The notes: generated by a model from the letters alone, not told the origin. A DNA stretch of 64,000 bases from Pseudoneobacillus sp052180215 (GCF_052180215.1 NZ_CP197471.1:1522001-1586000), one strand, 5' to 3'; positions 52,262 through 62,191 are shown, counted from the stretch's first letter. A program made the numbers and translations.

Positions 52262-52308
52262 AATAGAGGGAGTGCCCATAAATAACCGTGGCACTCCTTC
52301 TATTTTTA
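52262..52308 (+). terminator. Terminator after proS
   Basis: A stem of 15 bp (52262-52276 with 52290-52304, one G-U pair) closes on a 13-base loop and ends in a T-run. It separates proS from polC. Confidence 0.88.
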
Positions 52309-52356
52309 CATTCCTTTAATTGTTAATACCTGAATCCTAAACAGGACGTTGAATTG

Positions 52357-52365
52357 TGATATAAT
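52357..52365 (+). promoter_or_regulatory. Extended -10 promoter of polC
   Basis: TGATATAAT is a perfect extended -10 (TGnTATAAT) about 70 bases before the polC start. There is no good -35 at the usual distance, which extended -10 promoters do not need. Confidence 0.5.
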
Positions 52366-52436
52366 TACTGATGTGTTTGTAGAATTATGTCTCTTTTTGA
52401 TAGTAAGTTACTAGATTTAGAGGGGAGAGTGAAGAT

Positions 52437-55400
52437 TTGGGCGACCTAACCTCAAAGAAAAAAGAAAGCTTTCAAATTTTATTACAGCAAATTAAATTAA
52501 CAGAAGATGCTGTAATAAACCACTTTCGCAATGCTTTGATTGAAAAAGTACTAGTTGAAAAACAAAAGAAAACTTGGCATTTTCAATTTATCTTCGAAAA
52601 TATCTTACCATTTTCTATTTTTCAACAGTTTACAAGCCAATTAGAAAAATCGTTTGCGCATATTGCAAAAGTTTCCTATACAATTCAAGTAGTAAACCAG
52701 CAAGTTACAAATGAACATATCATTGATTATTGGAATAGCTGTATCCAAGAAATTGATGGTATTTCTCCACCGCTTTTAAAACTATTAAATGAGCAGGTAC
52801 CTAAAGTTAATGGTTTAAAAGTAATACTATCTGTTAGAAATGAAACGGAAGGTACACAAATCAAACGTAAATATGCTGAATATATTACCAATATCTATCA
52901 AGCCTTTGGTTTCCCTCAACTAATTATTGATACAGAACTAAATAGCGAAGGAACATCTGAAGAATATCAACAATTCTTAGAAGCAAAACAAAAGGAAGAC
53001 CAAGAAAAGGCACTGCTTGCAATGGTGGAAATGCAGAAGAAGGATACTGAACAGGAACAATCTGTTCCAGATGAGGGGCCGCTTTCGATTGGTCTTACAA
53101 TTAAAGATGATTCAGAGCTTAAACGTTTAGAAGAAATAGTGGACGAGGAACGCCGTGTAGTAATAGAAGGCTATATTTTTGATGCAGATACGAAGGAACT
53201 TCGTAGTGGTCGTACATTGCTTACTTTTAAAATAACAGACTACACAAGCTCCATTATGGTTAAAATGTTTTCTCGTGATAAAGAAGATGCAGCTGCGTAT
53301 CAACGAGTCAAAAAGGGGATGTGGGCAAAGGTTCGAGGCAGCATCCAGAACGATACATTTGTACGCGACTTAGTTATGATTGGTAATGATATTAACGAAA
53401 TAAAAGGACCTCAAAGAAAAGATACAGCACCTGAAGGAGAAAAGCGGGTTGAGCTGCACTTGCATACTCCAATGAGCCAAATGGATGCTGTTACGCCTGT
53501 AAGTGCCTTAATTTCACAAGCAAAAAAATGGGGGCATAAAGCTATTGCTGTAACAGACCACGCTGTTGTACAATCCTTTCCTGAAGCTTTTGGGGCTGGA
53601 AAGAAGAATGATATTAAAATCCTATACGGGGTAGAAGCGAATTTAATCGATGATGGTGTTCCTATTGCCTACAATGTTGAGCATCGGTTATTAGCAACTG
53701 ACACGTATGTTGTATTTGACGTGGAAACAACAGGACTTTCTGCTGTCTACGATAAAATTATCGAACTTGCGGCAGTGAAAATACGTGAAGGTGAAATTAT
53801 TGATCGATTTGAAGCGTTCGCAAATCCACATCATAAGCTTTCCGCAACTACTATTGATTTAACAGGTATTACGGATGATATGGTAGAAAATGCCCCAGAA
53901 ATCGAAGAAGTATTACAGAAGTTTCATGATTGGACAGGGGATTCAGTTTTTGTTGCTCATAATGCCTCTTTCGATATGGGCTTCTTAAATGTTGGCTATA
54001 AAAGAATGGGACTTGAAAAAGTAAAGAATCCGGTTATAGATACTCTTGAATTAGCTCGATTCTTATATCCTGAATTTAAAAACCACCGATTAAATACGTT
54101 AGCGAAAAAGTTTGATGTGGATTTAACTCAGCATCACCGTGCGATTTATGATGCTGAAGCAACAGGCTACTTGTTAACAAAGATGTTAAAGGATGCTCTA
54201 GAAAAAGGTATCGAATACCATGACCAATTAAACGATAACATGGGAAAAGGAAATGCCTATCAAAGGGCACGCCCGTATCATTGTACCTTGTTGGCTCAAA
54301 ATGAGATTGGTCTTAAAAACTTATTTAAACTAGTATCTATTTCTCAATTACAATATTTCTATCGGGTACCTAGAATTCCACGATCCGTCTTGCAAAAACA
54401 TCGTGAAGGAATACTAGTTGGTTCTGCATGTGATAAAGGTGAAGTATTTGAAGGAATGATGCAAAAGGGCCCCGAAGAAGTAGAAGAAATGGCTCGTTTT
54501 TACGATTATATTGAAGTGATGCCGAAACAAGTTTATGCCCATCTAATTGAGATGGAACTTGTTCGAGATAATAAAGCATTAGAGGATATTATTAAAAACA
54601 TTGTTCAACTTGGAGAAAAGCTAGACATCCCTGTTGTAGCAACTGGAAATGTCCATTATATAAATGAAACAGACAAAATTCACAGAAAAATCCTAGTAAA
54701 TTCGCAAGGTGGAGCTAATCCTCTAAATCGTCACCAACTGCCAGATGTACATTTCAGAACAACCAATGAAATGCTAGATGCCTTTGCCTTTTTAGGTGCT
54801 GAGAAAGCTAAAGAAATTGTTGTGACAAATACCAACAAAATAGCTGACCTAATTGAAACAATAAAGCCGATTAAAGATGATTTGTACACACCGAAAATTG
54901 AAGGTGCAGAAGATGAAGTTCGGGAAATGAGTTACGCCCGAGCAAAAAGTATTTACGGTGACCCACTCCCAGAAATAGTGGAAGCAAGACTTGAAAAAGA
55001 GCTCAAAAGTATTATTGGCCATGGATTTGCGGTTATCTATTTGATTTCACATAAACTTGTAAAAAAATCACTAGATGATGGTTATCTAGTAGGTTCACGT
55101 GGATCTGTTGGTTCCTCGTTAGTCGCGACAATGCAGGAAATTACGGAAGTAAATCCACTTCCACCGCATTATGTTTGCCCAACATGTAAGCACTCTGAAT
55201 TTTTTAATGACGGTTCAGTGGGTTCTGGTTTTGACCTTCCGGATAAAGATTGTCCTAATTGCGGGGAGCATTATAAAAAAGACGGACATGATATACCGTT
55301 TGAAACGTTCTTAGGATTCAAGGGTGACAAAGTACCTGATATCGATTTGAACTTTTCTGGTGAATATCAGCCACGTGCCCATAATTATACTAAGGTACTC

Positions 55401-56756
55401 TTTGGAGAAGATTACGTATTCCGTGCGGGTACAATCGGTACTGTAGCAGATAAAACGGCTTATGGTTATGTAAAAGCGTACCAACAAGAAAATAATCTTC
55501 AATTAAGAGGAGCTGAAATAGATCGTCTTGCATCAGGATGTACAGGAGTGAAAAGAACAACTGGACAGCATCCAGGGGGAATCATTGTTGTACCTGATTA
55601 TATGGATATTTATGATTTTTCACCTATCCAATATCCTGCTGACGATAGTTCTTCTGAATGGAAAACAACACATTTCGACTTCCATTCTATACATGATAAT
55701 TTACTGAAGCTAGATATTCTTGGTCACGATGATCCAACTGTTATTCGGATGCTTCAGGATTTAAGTGGTATTGATCCAAAAACAATTCCAACAGATGATC
55801 CAGAAGTGATGAAAATCTTTAGTGGCACGGAATCGCTAGGCGTCACAGAAGAGCAAATTATGTGTAAAACTGGAACACTAGGAATTCCTGAGTTTGGAAC
55901 AAGATTCGTTCGCCAAATGCTCGAGGACACGAAACCAACGACTTTCTCAGAATTGGTTCAGATTTCTGGATTATCACATGGTACGGATGTTTGGTTAGGA
56001 AATGCTCAAGAGTTGATCCATAACAATATTTGTAATCTTAGTGAAGTAATTGGTTGTCGTGATGATATTATGGTTTACTTAATCTATCAAGGGTTGGAAC
56101 CAGCATTTGCCTTTAAAATAATGGAGTCTGTTCGTAAAGGTAAAGGACTATCAGATGATATGGAAGAGGAAATGCGCAAAAATAATGTGCCGGAATGGTA
56201 TATAGATTCTTGTAAAAAGATTAAATATATGTTCCCAAAGGCGCATGCTGCCGCATATGTTTTAATGGCCGTTCGTATTGCGTATTTTAAAGTACATCAT
56301 CCACTTCTCTATTACGCAGCATATTTTACAGTTCGTGCAGAGGACTTTGATATTGAGGCAATGGTAAAGGGATCGCACTCCATTAAGGCGAAAATTGATG
56401 AAATAAATGTAAAAGGTTTAGATGCTTCTACTAAGGAGAAGAATCTATTAACGGTTTTAGAATTAGCCTTAGAAATGAATGAAAGAGGTTTTTCCTTTAA
56501 AAAGGTAGACCTATACAATTCAAGTGCAAACGAATTCTTAATAGATGGAGATTCTTTAATTCCACCTTTTAATTCCATACCTGGCTTAGGAACAAACGCT
56601 GCCTTTAACATCGTTAAAGCGCGGGAAGAAGGAGAATTTTTATCAAAAGAAGATTTACAGCAACGTGGTAAAGTTTCGAAAACAATTCTAGAATATTTAG
56701 ATAATCTTGGATGTCTAACAGCGTTACCAGAACAAAATCAATTATCTTTATTCTAA
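52437..56756 (+). CDS. polC: DNA polymerase III alpha subunit, Gram-positive type PolC
   Basis: PolC is the main replicative polymerase with built-in proofreading. The 1439 residues show an N-terminal domain, an OB fold near 240-325 (VVIEGYIFDADTKELRSGR), a PHP domain (VELHLHTPMSQMDA), a DnaQ-type exonuclease inserted from residue 426 (FDVETTGLSAVYDKIIELAA), a Zn finger near 914 (CPTCKHSEF, later DCPNCGEHY) and catalytic DIDLNFSG near 968. TTG 52437 follows GGGGAGAGTG. Length matches B. subtilis PolC (1437). Confidence 0.97.
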   Translation: MGDLTSKKKESFQILLQQIKLTEDAVINHFRNALIEKVLVEKQKKTWHFQFIFENILPFSIFQQFTSQLEKSFAHIAKVSYTIQVVNQQVTNEHIIDYWNSCIQEIDGISPPLLKLLNEQVPKVNGLKVILSVRNETEGTQIKRKYAEYITNIYQAFGFPQLIIDTELNSEGTSEEYQQFLEAKQKEDQEKALLAMVEMQKKDTEQEQSVPDEGPLSIGLTIKDDSELKRLEEIVDEERRVVIEGYIFDADTKELRSGRTLLTFKITDYTSSIMVKMFSRDKEDAAAYQRVKKGMWAKVRGSIQNDTFVRDLVMIGNDINEIKGPQRKDTAPEGEKRVELHLHTPMSQMDAVTPVSALISQAKKWGHKAIAVTDHAVVQSFPEAFGAGKKNDIKILYGVEANLIDDGVPIAYNVEHRLLATDTYVVFDVETTGLSAVYDKIIELAAVKIREGEIIDRFEAFANPHHKLSATTIDLTGITDDMVENAPEIEEVLQKFHDWTGDSVFVAHNASFDMGFLNVGYKRMGLEKVKNPVIDTLELARFLYPEFKNHRLNTLAKKFDVDLTQHHRAIYDAEATGYLLTKMLKDALEKGIEYHDQLNDNMGKGNAYQRARPYHCTLLAQNEIGLKNLFKLVSISQLQYFYRVPRIPRSVLQKHREGILVGSACDKGEVFEGMMQKGPEEVEEMARFYDYIEVMPKQVYAHLIEMELVRDNKALEDIIKNIVQLGEKLDIPVVATGNVHYINETDKIHRKILVNSQGGANPLNRHQLPDVHFRTTNEMLDAFAFLGAEKAKEIVVTNTNKIADLIETIKPIKDDLYTPKIEGAEDEVREMSYARAKSIYGDPLPEIVEARLEKELKSIIGHGFAVIYLISHKLVKKSLDDGYLVGSRGSVGSSLVATMQEITEVNPLPPHYVCPTCKHSEFFNDGSVGSGFDLPDKDCPNCGEHYKKDGHDIPFETFLGFKGDKVPDIDLNFSGEYQPRAHNYTKVLFGEDYVFRAGTIGTVADKTAYGYVKAYQQENNLQLRGAEIDRLASGCTGVKRTTGQHPGGIIVVPDYMDIYDFSPIQYPADDSSSEWKTTHFDFHSIHDNLLKLDILGHDDPTVIRMLQDLSGIDPKTIPTDDPEVMKIFSGTESLGVTEEQIMCKTGTLGIPEFGTRFVRQMLEDTKPTTFSELVQISGLSHGTDVWLGNAQELIHNNICNLSEVIGCRDDIMVYLIYQGLEPAFAFKIMESVRKGKGLSDDMEEEMRKNNVPEWYIDSCKKIKYMFPKAHAAAYVLMAVRIAYFKVHHPLLYYAAYFTVRAEDFDIEAMVKGSHSIKAKIDEINVKGLDASTKEKNLLTVLELALEMNERGFSFKKVDLYNSSANEFLIDGDSLIPPFNSIPGLGTNAAFNIVKAREEGEFLSKEDLQQRGKVSKTILEYLDNLGCLTALPEQNQLSLF

Positions 56757-56759
56757 AAA

Positions 56760-56797
56760 AACAAGAGCGGCTTCCCTGAGTCGCTCTTGTTATTATT
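56760..56797 (+). terminator. Terminator after polC
   Basis: AACAAGAGCGGC (56760-56771) pairs with GTCGCTCTTGTT (56780-56791) with one G-U and an 8-base loop. The tail TATTATTATA is a poor T-run. Confidence 0.7.
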
Positions 56798-56832
56798 ATA
56801 GGTTTTAATACTGTCTATATAATTACCGTTGT

Positions 56833-56861
56833 TTGCATATATATTTTGGTTATGGTATAGT
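56833..56861 (+). promoter_or_regulatory. Candidate promoter of the rimP-nusA-infB operon
   Basis: TATAGT (56856-56861) preceded by TGG makes an extended -10; TTGCAT (56833-56838) lies 17 bases upstream as a weak -35. Transcription would give a leader of about 115 bases before rimP. Confidence 0.5.
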
Positions 56862-56898
56862 TTTATTGGAAATACTACGTATAAACTCGCAGTACAAC

Positions 56899-56920
56899 AA
56901 GAGTGGGGAAACCCACTCTT
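56899..56920 (+). promoter_or_regulatory. Hairpin in the rimP leader
   Basis: AAGAGTGGG (56899-56907) and CCCACTCTT (56912-56920) form a perfect 9-bp stem with a GAAA tetraloop. It is followed by TCGTCTTG rather than a direct T-run, so it is more likely a leader structure than a strong terminator. A hairpin of similar appearance upstream of rimP is something I recall from other Bacilli. Confidence 0.55.
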
Positions 56921-56983
56921 TCGTCTTGTGTATATGTATTTTTTTGGAAAATCAGAGGCGATGTTAGGTAAAGGAGGTAAAAT

Positions 56984-57451
56984 ATGAGCAAAGTTACCGA
57001 GGTAGTTGCGGAATTAGTCTCCCCAATTGTAACGGATGCTGGGCTTGAATTAGTCGATATCGAATATGTGAAAGAAGGAAGAGATTGGTTCCTACGAGTA
57101 TACATAGATAAAGAAAATGGTATTGATATTGAAGAATGCGGTTTAATAAGTGAAAAATTAAGCGAAAAATTAGATGAAATTGATCCTATTCCACATAACT
57201 ACTTTCTTGAAGTTTCTTCACCCGGAGCTGAACGTCCACTTAAAAAGGATAAAGACTTTGAAAGAGCTATTGGTAAAAATGTTTTCATTAAAACATATGA
57301 ACCAATTGAAGGTGAAAAAGGGTTTGAAGGTACATTAATCGAATTTAATGGTGAAATGATTAAAGTTGAAGTGAAAATAAAGACAAGAAAAAAAATCATC
57401 GAAATTCCGTTTGAAAAAGTCGCTAATGCAAGGTTAGCTGTTACTTTTTAA
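56984..57451 (+). CDS. rimP: Ribosome maturation factor RimP
   Basis: RimP assists 30S assembly. The 155 residues contain DAGLELVDIEYVKEGRDWFL, IDIEECGLISEKLSEKLD and the signature YFLEVSSPGAERPLKKDKDF. SD TAAAGGAGG precedes ATG 56984. It is the first gene of the nusA-infB operon, as in most Firmicutes. Confidence 0.97.
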   Translation: MSKVTEVVAELVSPIVTDAGLELVDIEYVKEGRDWFLRVYIDKENGIDIEECGLISEKLSEKLDEIDPIPHNYFLEVSSPGAERPLKKDKDFERAIGKNVFIKTYEPIEGEKGFEGTLIEFNGEMIKVEVKIKTRKKIIEIPFEKVANARLAVTF

Positions 57452-57505
57452 TAATATTCTTAAAAAGAATTGAATGATGTGTGATTAAAGGGGGATACAA
57501 ATCTC

Positions 57506-58633
57506 ATGAGCAGTGAATTACTGGATGCTCTTATGATTTTGGAAAAAGAGAAAGGGATTTCTCGTGATGTCTTAATCGACGCGATCGAAGCAGCTTTAGT
57601 TTCAGCGTATCGTCGGAACTTTAACCAAGCACAAAATGTAAGAATTGACTTAAATCTTGGTTCAGGGTCGATGCGTGTATTTGCAAGAAAAGAAGTTGTG
57701 GAACAAGTGTTCGATCCAAGACTTGAAATTTCGATTGAGGATGCTAGACGCATTAATCCGAATTATCAAGTAGAAGATGTTGTTGAGCTTGAAGTAACAC
57801 CGAAGGATTTTGGACGAATCGCAGCTCAAACAGCAAAACAGGTGGTTACACAAAGAGTACGTGAAGCTGAACGTGGCATTATTTATTCTGAGTTTATAGA
57901 TCGTGAAGAAGATATCATGACTGGTATTGTTCAACGACTAGACTCCAAATTCATTTATGTGAGCTTAGGTAAAATTGAAGCTCTACTTCCAATAAATGAA
58001 CAAATGCCTAATGAACGCTATAAACCTCATGACAGAATCAAGGTCTTTATTACTAAAGTGGAGAAAACCACAAAAGGACCACAGATTTTTGTGTCTAGAA
58101 CTCACCCAGGACTATTAAAACGGTTATTTGAAATTGAAGTGCCAGAAATATTTGATGGTACAGTTGAAATCAAGTCAGTTGCTCGTGAAGCAGGAGACCG
58201 TTCCAAAATTTCTGTTTACTCTGCAAATGATGAAGTTGATCCAGTTGGTGCATGTGTGGGTCCAAAAGGCTCAAGAGTCCAGGCAATTGTCAACGAGCTA
58301 AAAGGCGAAAAGATAGATATTGTGAAGTGGTCAGAAGATCCAGTTGTTTTTGTGGCAAATGCATTAAGTCCGTCTAAGGTATTGGATGTCATTGTGAATG
58401 AGAATGATAAAGCTACAACCGTTGTAGTTCCAGATTATCAATTGTCGTTGGCAATTGGTAAAAGAGGTCAAAATGCACGACTTGCTGCAAAATTAACAAA
58501 TTGGAAAATTGATATAAAATCGGAAACAGATGCAAGAGAAGCGGGAATCTTTCCTCGAGAAGAAGCTTTTAATTTGTTTGGTGATGATGAGGATGAAAGT
58601 GAATATGAGTTTCATGAAGAAAGCGACTTTTAA
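57506..58633 (+). CDS. nusA: Transcription termination/antitermination factor NusA
   Basis: NusA binds RNA polymerase and affects pausing and termination. The 375 residues comprise an N-terminal polymerase-binding domain (LDALMILEKEKGISRDVLID), an S1 domain and two KH domains (VDPVGACVGPKGSRVQAIVN, LSLAIGKRGQNARLAAKLT). It lacks the acidic C-terminal repeats of E. coli, as is usual in Bacillus, but ends with an acidic tail (DDEDESEYEFHEE). AAAGGGGG is the SD. Confidence 0.97.
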   Translation: MSSELLDALMILEKEKGISRDVLIDAIEAALVSAYRRNFNQAQNVRIDLNLGSGSMRVFARKEVVEQVFDPRLEISIEDARRINPNYQVEDVVELEVTPKDFGRIAAQTAKQVVTQRVREAERGIIYSEFIDREEDIMTGIVQRLDSKFIYVSLGKIEALLPINEQMPNERYKPHDRIKVFITKVEKTTKGPQIFVSRTHPGLLKRLFEIEVPEIFDGTVEIKSVAREAGDRSKISVYSANDEVDPVGACVGPKGSRVQAIVNELKGEKIDIVKWSEDPVVFVANALSPSKVLDVIVNENDKATTVVVPDYQLSLAIGKRGQNARLAAKLTNWKIDIKSETDAREAGIFPREEAFNLFGDDEDESEYEFHEESDF

Positions 58634-58648
58634 GTGAGGTGAATGAAT

Positions 58649-58930
58649 GTGAACAACGGTAAAAAAGTTCCTATGAGAAAATGCGTGGCAACCGGTGAGA
58701 TGAAGCCAAAAAAAGAACTTGTTCGCATCGTTCGCTCGAAAGAAGGTTTGGTCAGTATTGACCTTACTGGAAAAAAGTCTGGCCGTGGAGCATATTTATC
58801 TAAAGATACGGAAGCTGTTCTTTTAGCTAAAAAGAAGAATATTCTATCGAATCATTTACAAGCAGCTATTGAAGATAACATATATGAAGAACTTATAGAG
58901 ATGATCGAGAAGGAGAAACGACTATCCTAA
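58649..58930 (+). CDS. ylxR: YlxR (RnpM) RNA-binding protein
   Basis: The 93-residue protein begins MNNGKKVPMRKCVATGEMKP, with KSGRGAYLSKDTEAV further on, the YlxR/DUF448 signature. In B. subtilis the protein binds and modulates RNase P RNA. GTG 58649 is chosen over ATG 58643: it stands 6 bases after GAGGTGA, and the resulting N-terminus matches the length of B. subtilis YlxR. The stop overlaps ylxQ by one base. Confidence 0.92.
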   Translation: MNNGKKVPMRKCVATGEMKPKKELVRIVRSKEGLVSIDLTGKKSGRGAYLSKDTEAVLLAKKKNILSNHLQAAIEDNIYEELIEMIEKEKRLS

Positions 58931-59232
58931 TGAACTCAAATCAATGGATGTCATTGCTTGGCTTGGCCAATCGAGCACGGAAAATTATTTCAGGTGAAGA
59001 GCTTGCCCTAAAAGAAATTCGCAGTGGTAGAGCCAAACTGATATTGTTATCAGCAGATGCATCGCAAAATACAACGAAAAAAATTACTGATAAATGTAAT
59101 TTTTATAACGTCCCTCTTAAGACGGTCGAATCCAGAGAATTACTAGGTCAAGCTATTGGAAAAGAAGCTCGTGTCGTTGTAGCAGTACTTGATGGTGGAT
59201 TTGCTAGAAAACTGGTGACTTTGCTCGATTAA
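58930..59232 (+). CDS. ylxQ: L7Ae-family ribosomal protein YlxQ
   Basis: The 100-residue protein belongs to the L7Ae/L30e RNA-binding family, which recognises kink-turns. SLLGLANRARKIISGEELAL and AKLILLSADASQNTTKKITD are typical. ATG 58930 overlaps the ylxR stop (TAATG), so translation is coupled. It precedes infB, the conserved order in Bacilli. The precise target RNA is not known from the sequence. Confidence 0.94.
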   Translation: MNSNQWMSLLGLANRARKIISGEELALKEIRSGRAKLILLSADASQNTTKKITDKCNFYNVPLKTVESRELLGQAIGKEARVVVAVLDGGFARKLVTLLD

Positions 59233-59251
59233 TTTTAGCGGGGGTGAAAAT

Positions 59252-61525
59252 ATGAGTAAAATACGTGTGTATGAGTACGCCAAAAAACACAATGTTTCAA
59301 GTAAAGATGTTATTCATAAATTAAAGGGTATGAATATAGAGGTTTCAAATCATATGGCAACAATTGAAGATGATACCTTAAAAAAGTTAGATAGCCTTTA
59401 TGTAAAAAATGAAGCGGGTAATTCCTCGAAATCACAAGCTGCAAAAACACAGCAAAATAACGGGAGTAAACCTCAAAATAAGCCACAACAACAGGTGAAA
59501 ACAGTGGGACAAGAGAAGCCAAAAGCAAAAGCAATTATAGAAGATGATGATAAAAATGTGGATCCTTCAAAGGTGAAGGTAAAAACAGGACCAAAGACCC
59601 TTGAAGGTAAGAAACATGATAAAGAATATCAATCAAAAGAAAATAAAGTATTTACTAAACCAAATAATAGTAATAACAATAATTTTAATAAAAATAAAAA
59701 ACCTCAACACCAAAACAAAAAGCATCAACCTGTTCAGCAAGCTCAAGTACAACCTAAAAAACAAAAAGAGCTTCCAACTAAAATTACTTTTACTGAATCA
59801 TTAACTGTAGCAGAATTAGCAAAAAAATTGCACAGAGAACCTTCTGAAATCATTAAGAAGTTATTTTTATTAGGAGTTATGGCAACAATAAACCAAACTC
59901 TTGATAAAGATGCTATTGAGTTAATCGCTGGTGAGTACGGGGTTGAAGTAGAAGAAGAAATTAAAATCGATATGACCGATTTAGAAAACTACTTTGAAGA
60001 AGAAGAGGGTGCTAACCTTGTTGAACGCCCTGCAGTAGTAACAATAATGGGTCACGTTGACCACGGGAAAACAACTCTCTTGGATTCTATCCGTAACACA
60101 AAAGTAACTGCAGGTGAAGCAGGTGGTATTACTCAACATATTGGTGCATACCAAGTAGTTGAGAAGGATAAGAGAATTACTTTCCTTGATACCCCAGGAC
60201 ACGCAGCATTTACAACTATGCGTGCGCGTGGTGCAAAAATTACCGATATTACCATTCTTGTTGTTGCAGCTGATGATGGTGTTATGCCTCAGACAATTGA
60301 AGCAATTAATCATGCGAAAGCAGCTGAAGTTCCAATTATTGTCGCTGTTAACAAAATGGATAAGGAATCAGCAAACCCTGACCGTGTAATGCAGGAATTA
60401 ACGGAATATGGATTAGTACCAGAAGCATGGGGTGGGGAAACTATTTTTGTACCTATTTCTGCGTTGCAAGGTGAAGGTATCGATAACCTACTTGAAATGA
60501 TTTTATTAGTTGCAGAGGTAGAGGAATACAAAGCAAATCCAAAGCGAAATGCTGTTGGTACAGTTATTGAAGCACAATTAGATAAGGGTCGAGGCTCTGT
60601 TGCGACACTTTTAGTTCAAAATGGAACCCTGAAAATTGGTGATCCAATTGTAGTTGGAAATACATTTGGGCGTGTTCGTGCAATGGTAAATGACCTTGGG
60701 CGCCGTGTAAAAGAAGCAGGTCCATCTACACCTGTTGAAATCACGGGATTAAGTGATGTTCCTCAGGCTGGTGATCGTTTTGTTGTATTTAATGATGAGA
60801 AAACGGCACGTCAAGTTGGTGAAAATCGTGCTCAACAAGCCCTTCTTGCACAACGTGGTGAAAAATCACGTGTTACATTAGAAAGCTTGTTTGAACAAAT
60901 GAAACAAGGTGAAATGAAGGACCTAAACCTTATCGTTAAAGCAGACGTTCAGGGTTCTGCGGAAGCGCTTAGTGCATCACTGCAAAAAATTGATGTAGAA
61001 GGCGTTAACATTAAGATTATCCACTCTGCAGTTGGGGCTATTACAGAATCCGATGTTACATTAGCAGCTGCATCGAATGCTATTGTCATTGGTTTTAACG
61101 TAAGACCTGATGTAAATGCGAAACGTGCTGCTGAAGCAGAGAAGGTTGATATTCGTTTACATCGTATCATCTATAAGGTAATGGAAGAAATTGAAGCGGC
61201 AATGAAGGGGATGCTTGATCCTGAGTTTGCTGAAAAAATCATTGGTCAAGCTGAAGTTCGTCAGACTTTCAAAGTGTCTAAAGTAGGTACCATTGCGGGT
61301 TCATATGTAACAGATGGTAAAATTACCCGCAATAGCGGAATACGCTTGATTCGCGATGGCGTAGTTATTTTTGAAGGTGTCATCGATGACTTAAAACGTT
61401 TTAAAGATGACGCAAAAGAAGTTAGCCAGGGATATGAATGTGGTATTACCATTAAAAACTTTAATGATGTAAAAGAAGGCGACATCATTGAAGCATTTAT
61501 TATGGAAGAAGTAGAACGTAAATGA
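59252..61525 (+). CDS. infB: Translation initiation factor IF-2
   Basis: IF-2 places initiator tRNA on the ribosome. It is 757 residues long, somewhat more than the 716 of B. subtilis; the extra length is in a low-complexity Lys/Asn/Gln linker (residues about 60-175), including an Asn-rich tract near 59660-59700. The N-terminal IF2N domain starts SKIRVYEYAKKHNVSSKDVI. GTPase motifs: GHVDHGKTT at 267-275, DTPGHAAFT and NKMD. SD CGGGGGTGA. The stop overlaps ylxP. Confidence 0.97.
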   Translation: MSKIRVYEYAKKHNVSSKDVIHKLKGMNIEVSNHMATIEDDTLKKLDSLYVKNEAGNSSKSQAAKTQQNNGSKPQNKPQQQVKTVGQEKPKAKAIIEDDDKNVDPSKVKVKTGPKTLEGKKHDKEYQSKENKVFTKPNNSNNNNFNKNKKPQHQNKKHQPVQQAQVQPKKQKELPTKITFTESLTVAELAKKLHREPSEIIKKLFLLGVMATINQTLDKDAIELIAGEYGVEVEEEIKIDMTDLENYFEEEEGANLVERPAVVTIMGHVDHGKTTLLDSIRNTKVTAGEAGGITQHIGAYQVVEKDKRITFLDTPGHAAFTTMRARGAKITDITILVVAADDGVMPQTIEAINHAKAAEVPIIVAVNKMDKESANPDRVMQELTEYGLVPEAWGGETIFVPISALQGEGIDNLLEMILLVAEVEEYKANPKRNAVGTVIEAQLDKGRGSVATLLVQNGTLKIGDPIVVGNTFGRVRAMVNDLGRRVKEAGPSTPVEITGLSDVPQAGDRFVVFNDEKTARQVGENRAQQALLAQRGEKSRVTLESLFEQMKQGEMKDLNLIVKADVQGSAEALSASLQKIDVEGVNIKIIHSAVGAITESDVTLAAASNAIVIGFNVRPDVNAKRAAEAEKVDIRLHRIIYKVMEEIEAAMKGMLDPEFAEKIIGQAEVRQTFKVSKVGTIAGSYVTDGKITRNSGIRLIRDGVVIFEGVIDDLKRFKDDAKEVSQGYECGITIKNFNDVKEGDIIEAFIMEEVERK

Positions 61526-61803
61526 TCATCGGCTTAGCCGAATGTGAGTGTATCATTTACGATGCCCATTCTTTAAAAGAAAAACGTGCGGTCTTGCAGC
61601 GTATCATTACGCGCATTAAGCAGAAATATAATGTTTCTGTCGCAGAAGTTGATTATCAGGATTTATGGCAGCGTACAAAAATTGCGATTGTAACCGTTGC
61701 ATCGGTAAAAGTCTCAGCAGAAATCGAGTTGCAGAATGCCCTCAAACTTATTGATTCTTTTCCCGAGATAGAACGCACTATCACCGATTTAGAATGGCTT
61801 TAA
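61522..61803 (+). CDS. ylxP: YlxP, DUF503 family protein
   Basis: The 93-residue protein matches DUF503 (YlxP): IIGLAECECIIYDAHSLKEK, then RIITRIKQKYNVSVAEVDYQ and a C-terminal LKLIDSFPEIERTITDLEWL. Function is not established; a role in ribosome-related processes is suggested by its constant place between infB and rbfA. ATG 61522 overlaps the infB stop (ATGA). Confidence 0.93.
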   Translation: MIIGLAECECIIYDAHSLKEKRAVLQRIITRIKQKYNVSVAEVDYQDLWQRTKIAIVTVASVKVSAEIELQNALKLIDSFPEIERTITDLEWL

Positions 61804-61819
61804 TTATGAGGTGAAATAT

Positions 61820-62191
61820 ATGAGTCACAGAGCAAATAGAGTTGGAGAACAAATGAAAAAGGAACTAAGCGATATTATCGGTCGTAAAATAAAAGACCCA
61901 CGTATTGGCTTTGTAACCGTTACAGATGTCCAGGTTTCAGGAGATCTTCAACAAGCAAAAGTTTATATCTCTGTATTAGGAGACGAGGAGCAAAGAGAAA
62001 ATACTTTAAAGGGATTAGCAAAAGCGAAGGGGTTTATTCGTACCGAAGTAGGACAACGAATTAGACTTCGCAAAACCCCAGAAATTATTTTCGAATGGGA
62101 TGAATCGATTAATTATGGAAACCGAATTAATAGTATACTTCATCAGCTCCAAGAGGACAGCAGAGATAATGAAAAACACGAAGAAGAATAG
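61820..62191 (+). CDS. rbfA: 30S ribosome-binding factor RbfA
   Basis: RbfA is a KH-fold 16S maturation factor needed in the cold. From ATG 61820 it has 123 residues and begins MSHRANRVGEQMKKELSDII, matching B. subtilis RbfA; DPRIGFVTVTDVQVSGDLQQ and RIRLRKTPEIIFEWDESINY follow. GAGGTGA at 61808-61814 sets the start; GTG 61811 lies inside it. A hairpin separates it from truB. Confidence 0.96.
   Translation: MSHRANRVGEQMKKELSDIIGRKIKDPRIGFVTVTDVQVSGDLQQAKVYISVLGDEEQRENTLKGLAKAKGFIRTEVGQRIRLRKTPEIIFEWDESINYGNRINSILHQLQEDSRDNEKHEEE

Noticed and set aside
59660..59705. Short tandem repeat in infB
   Set aside because: The A+T-rich run encodes an Asn/Lys-rich linker of IF-2; repeats are irregular and in frame, so this is low-complexity coding sequence.
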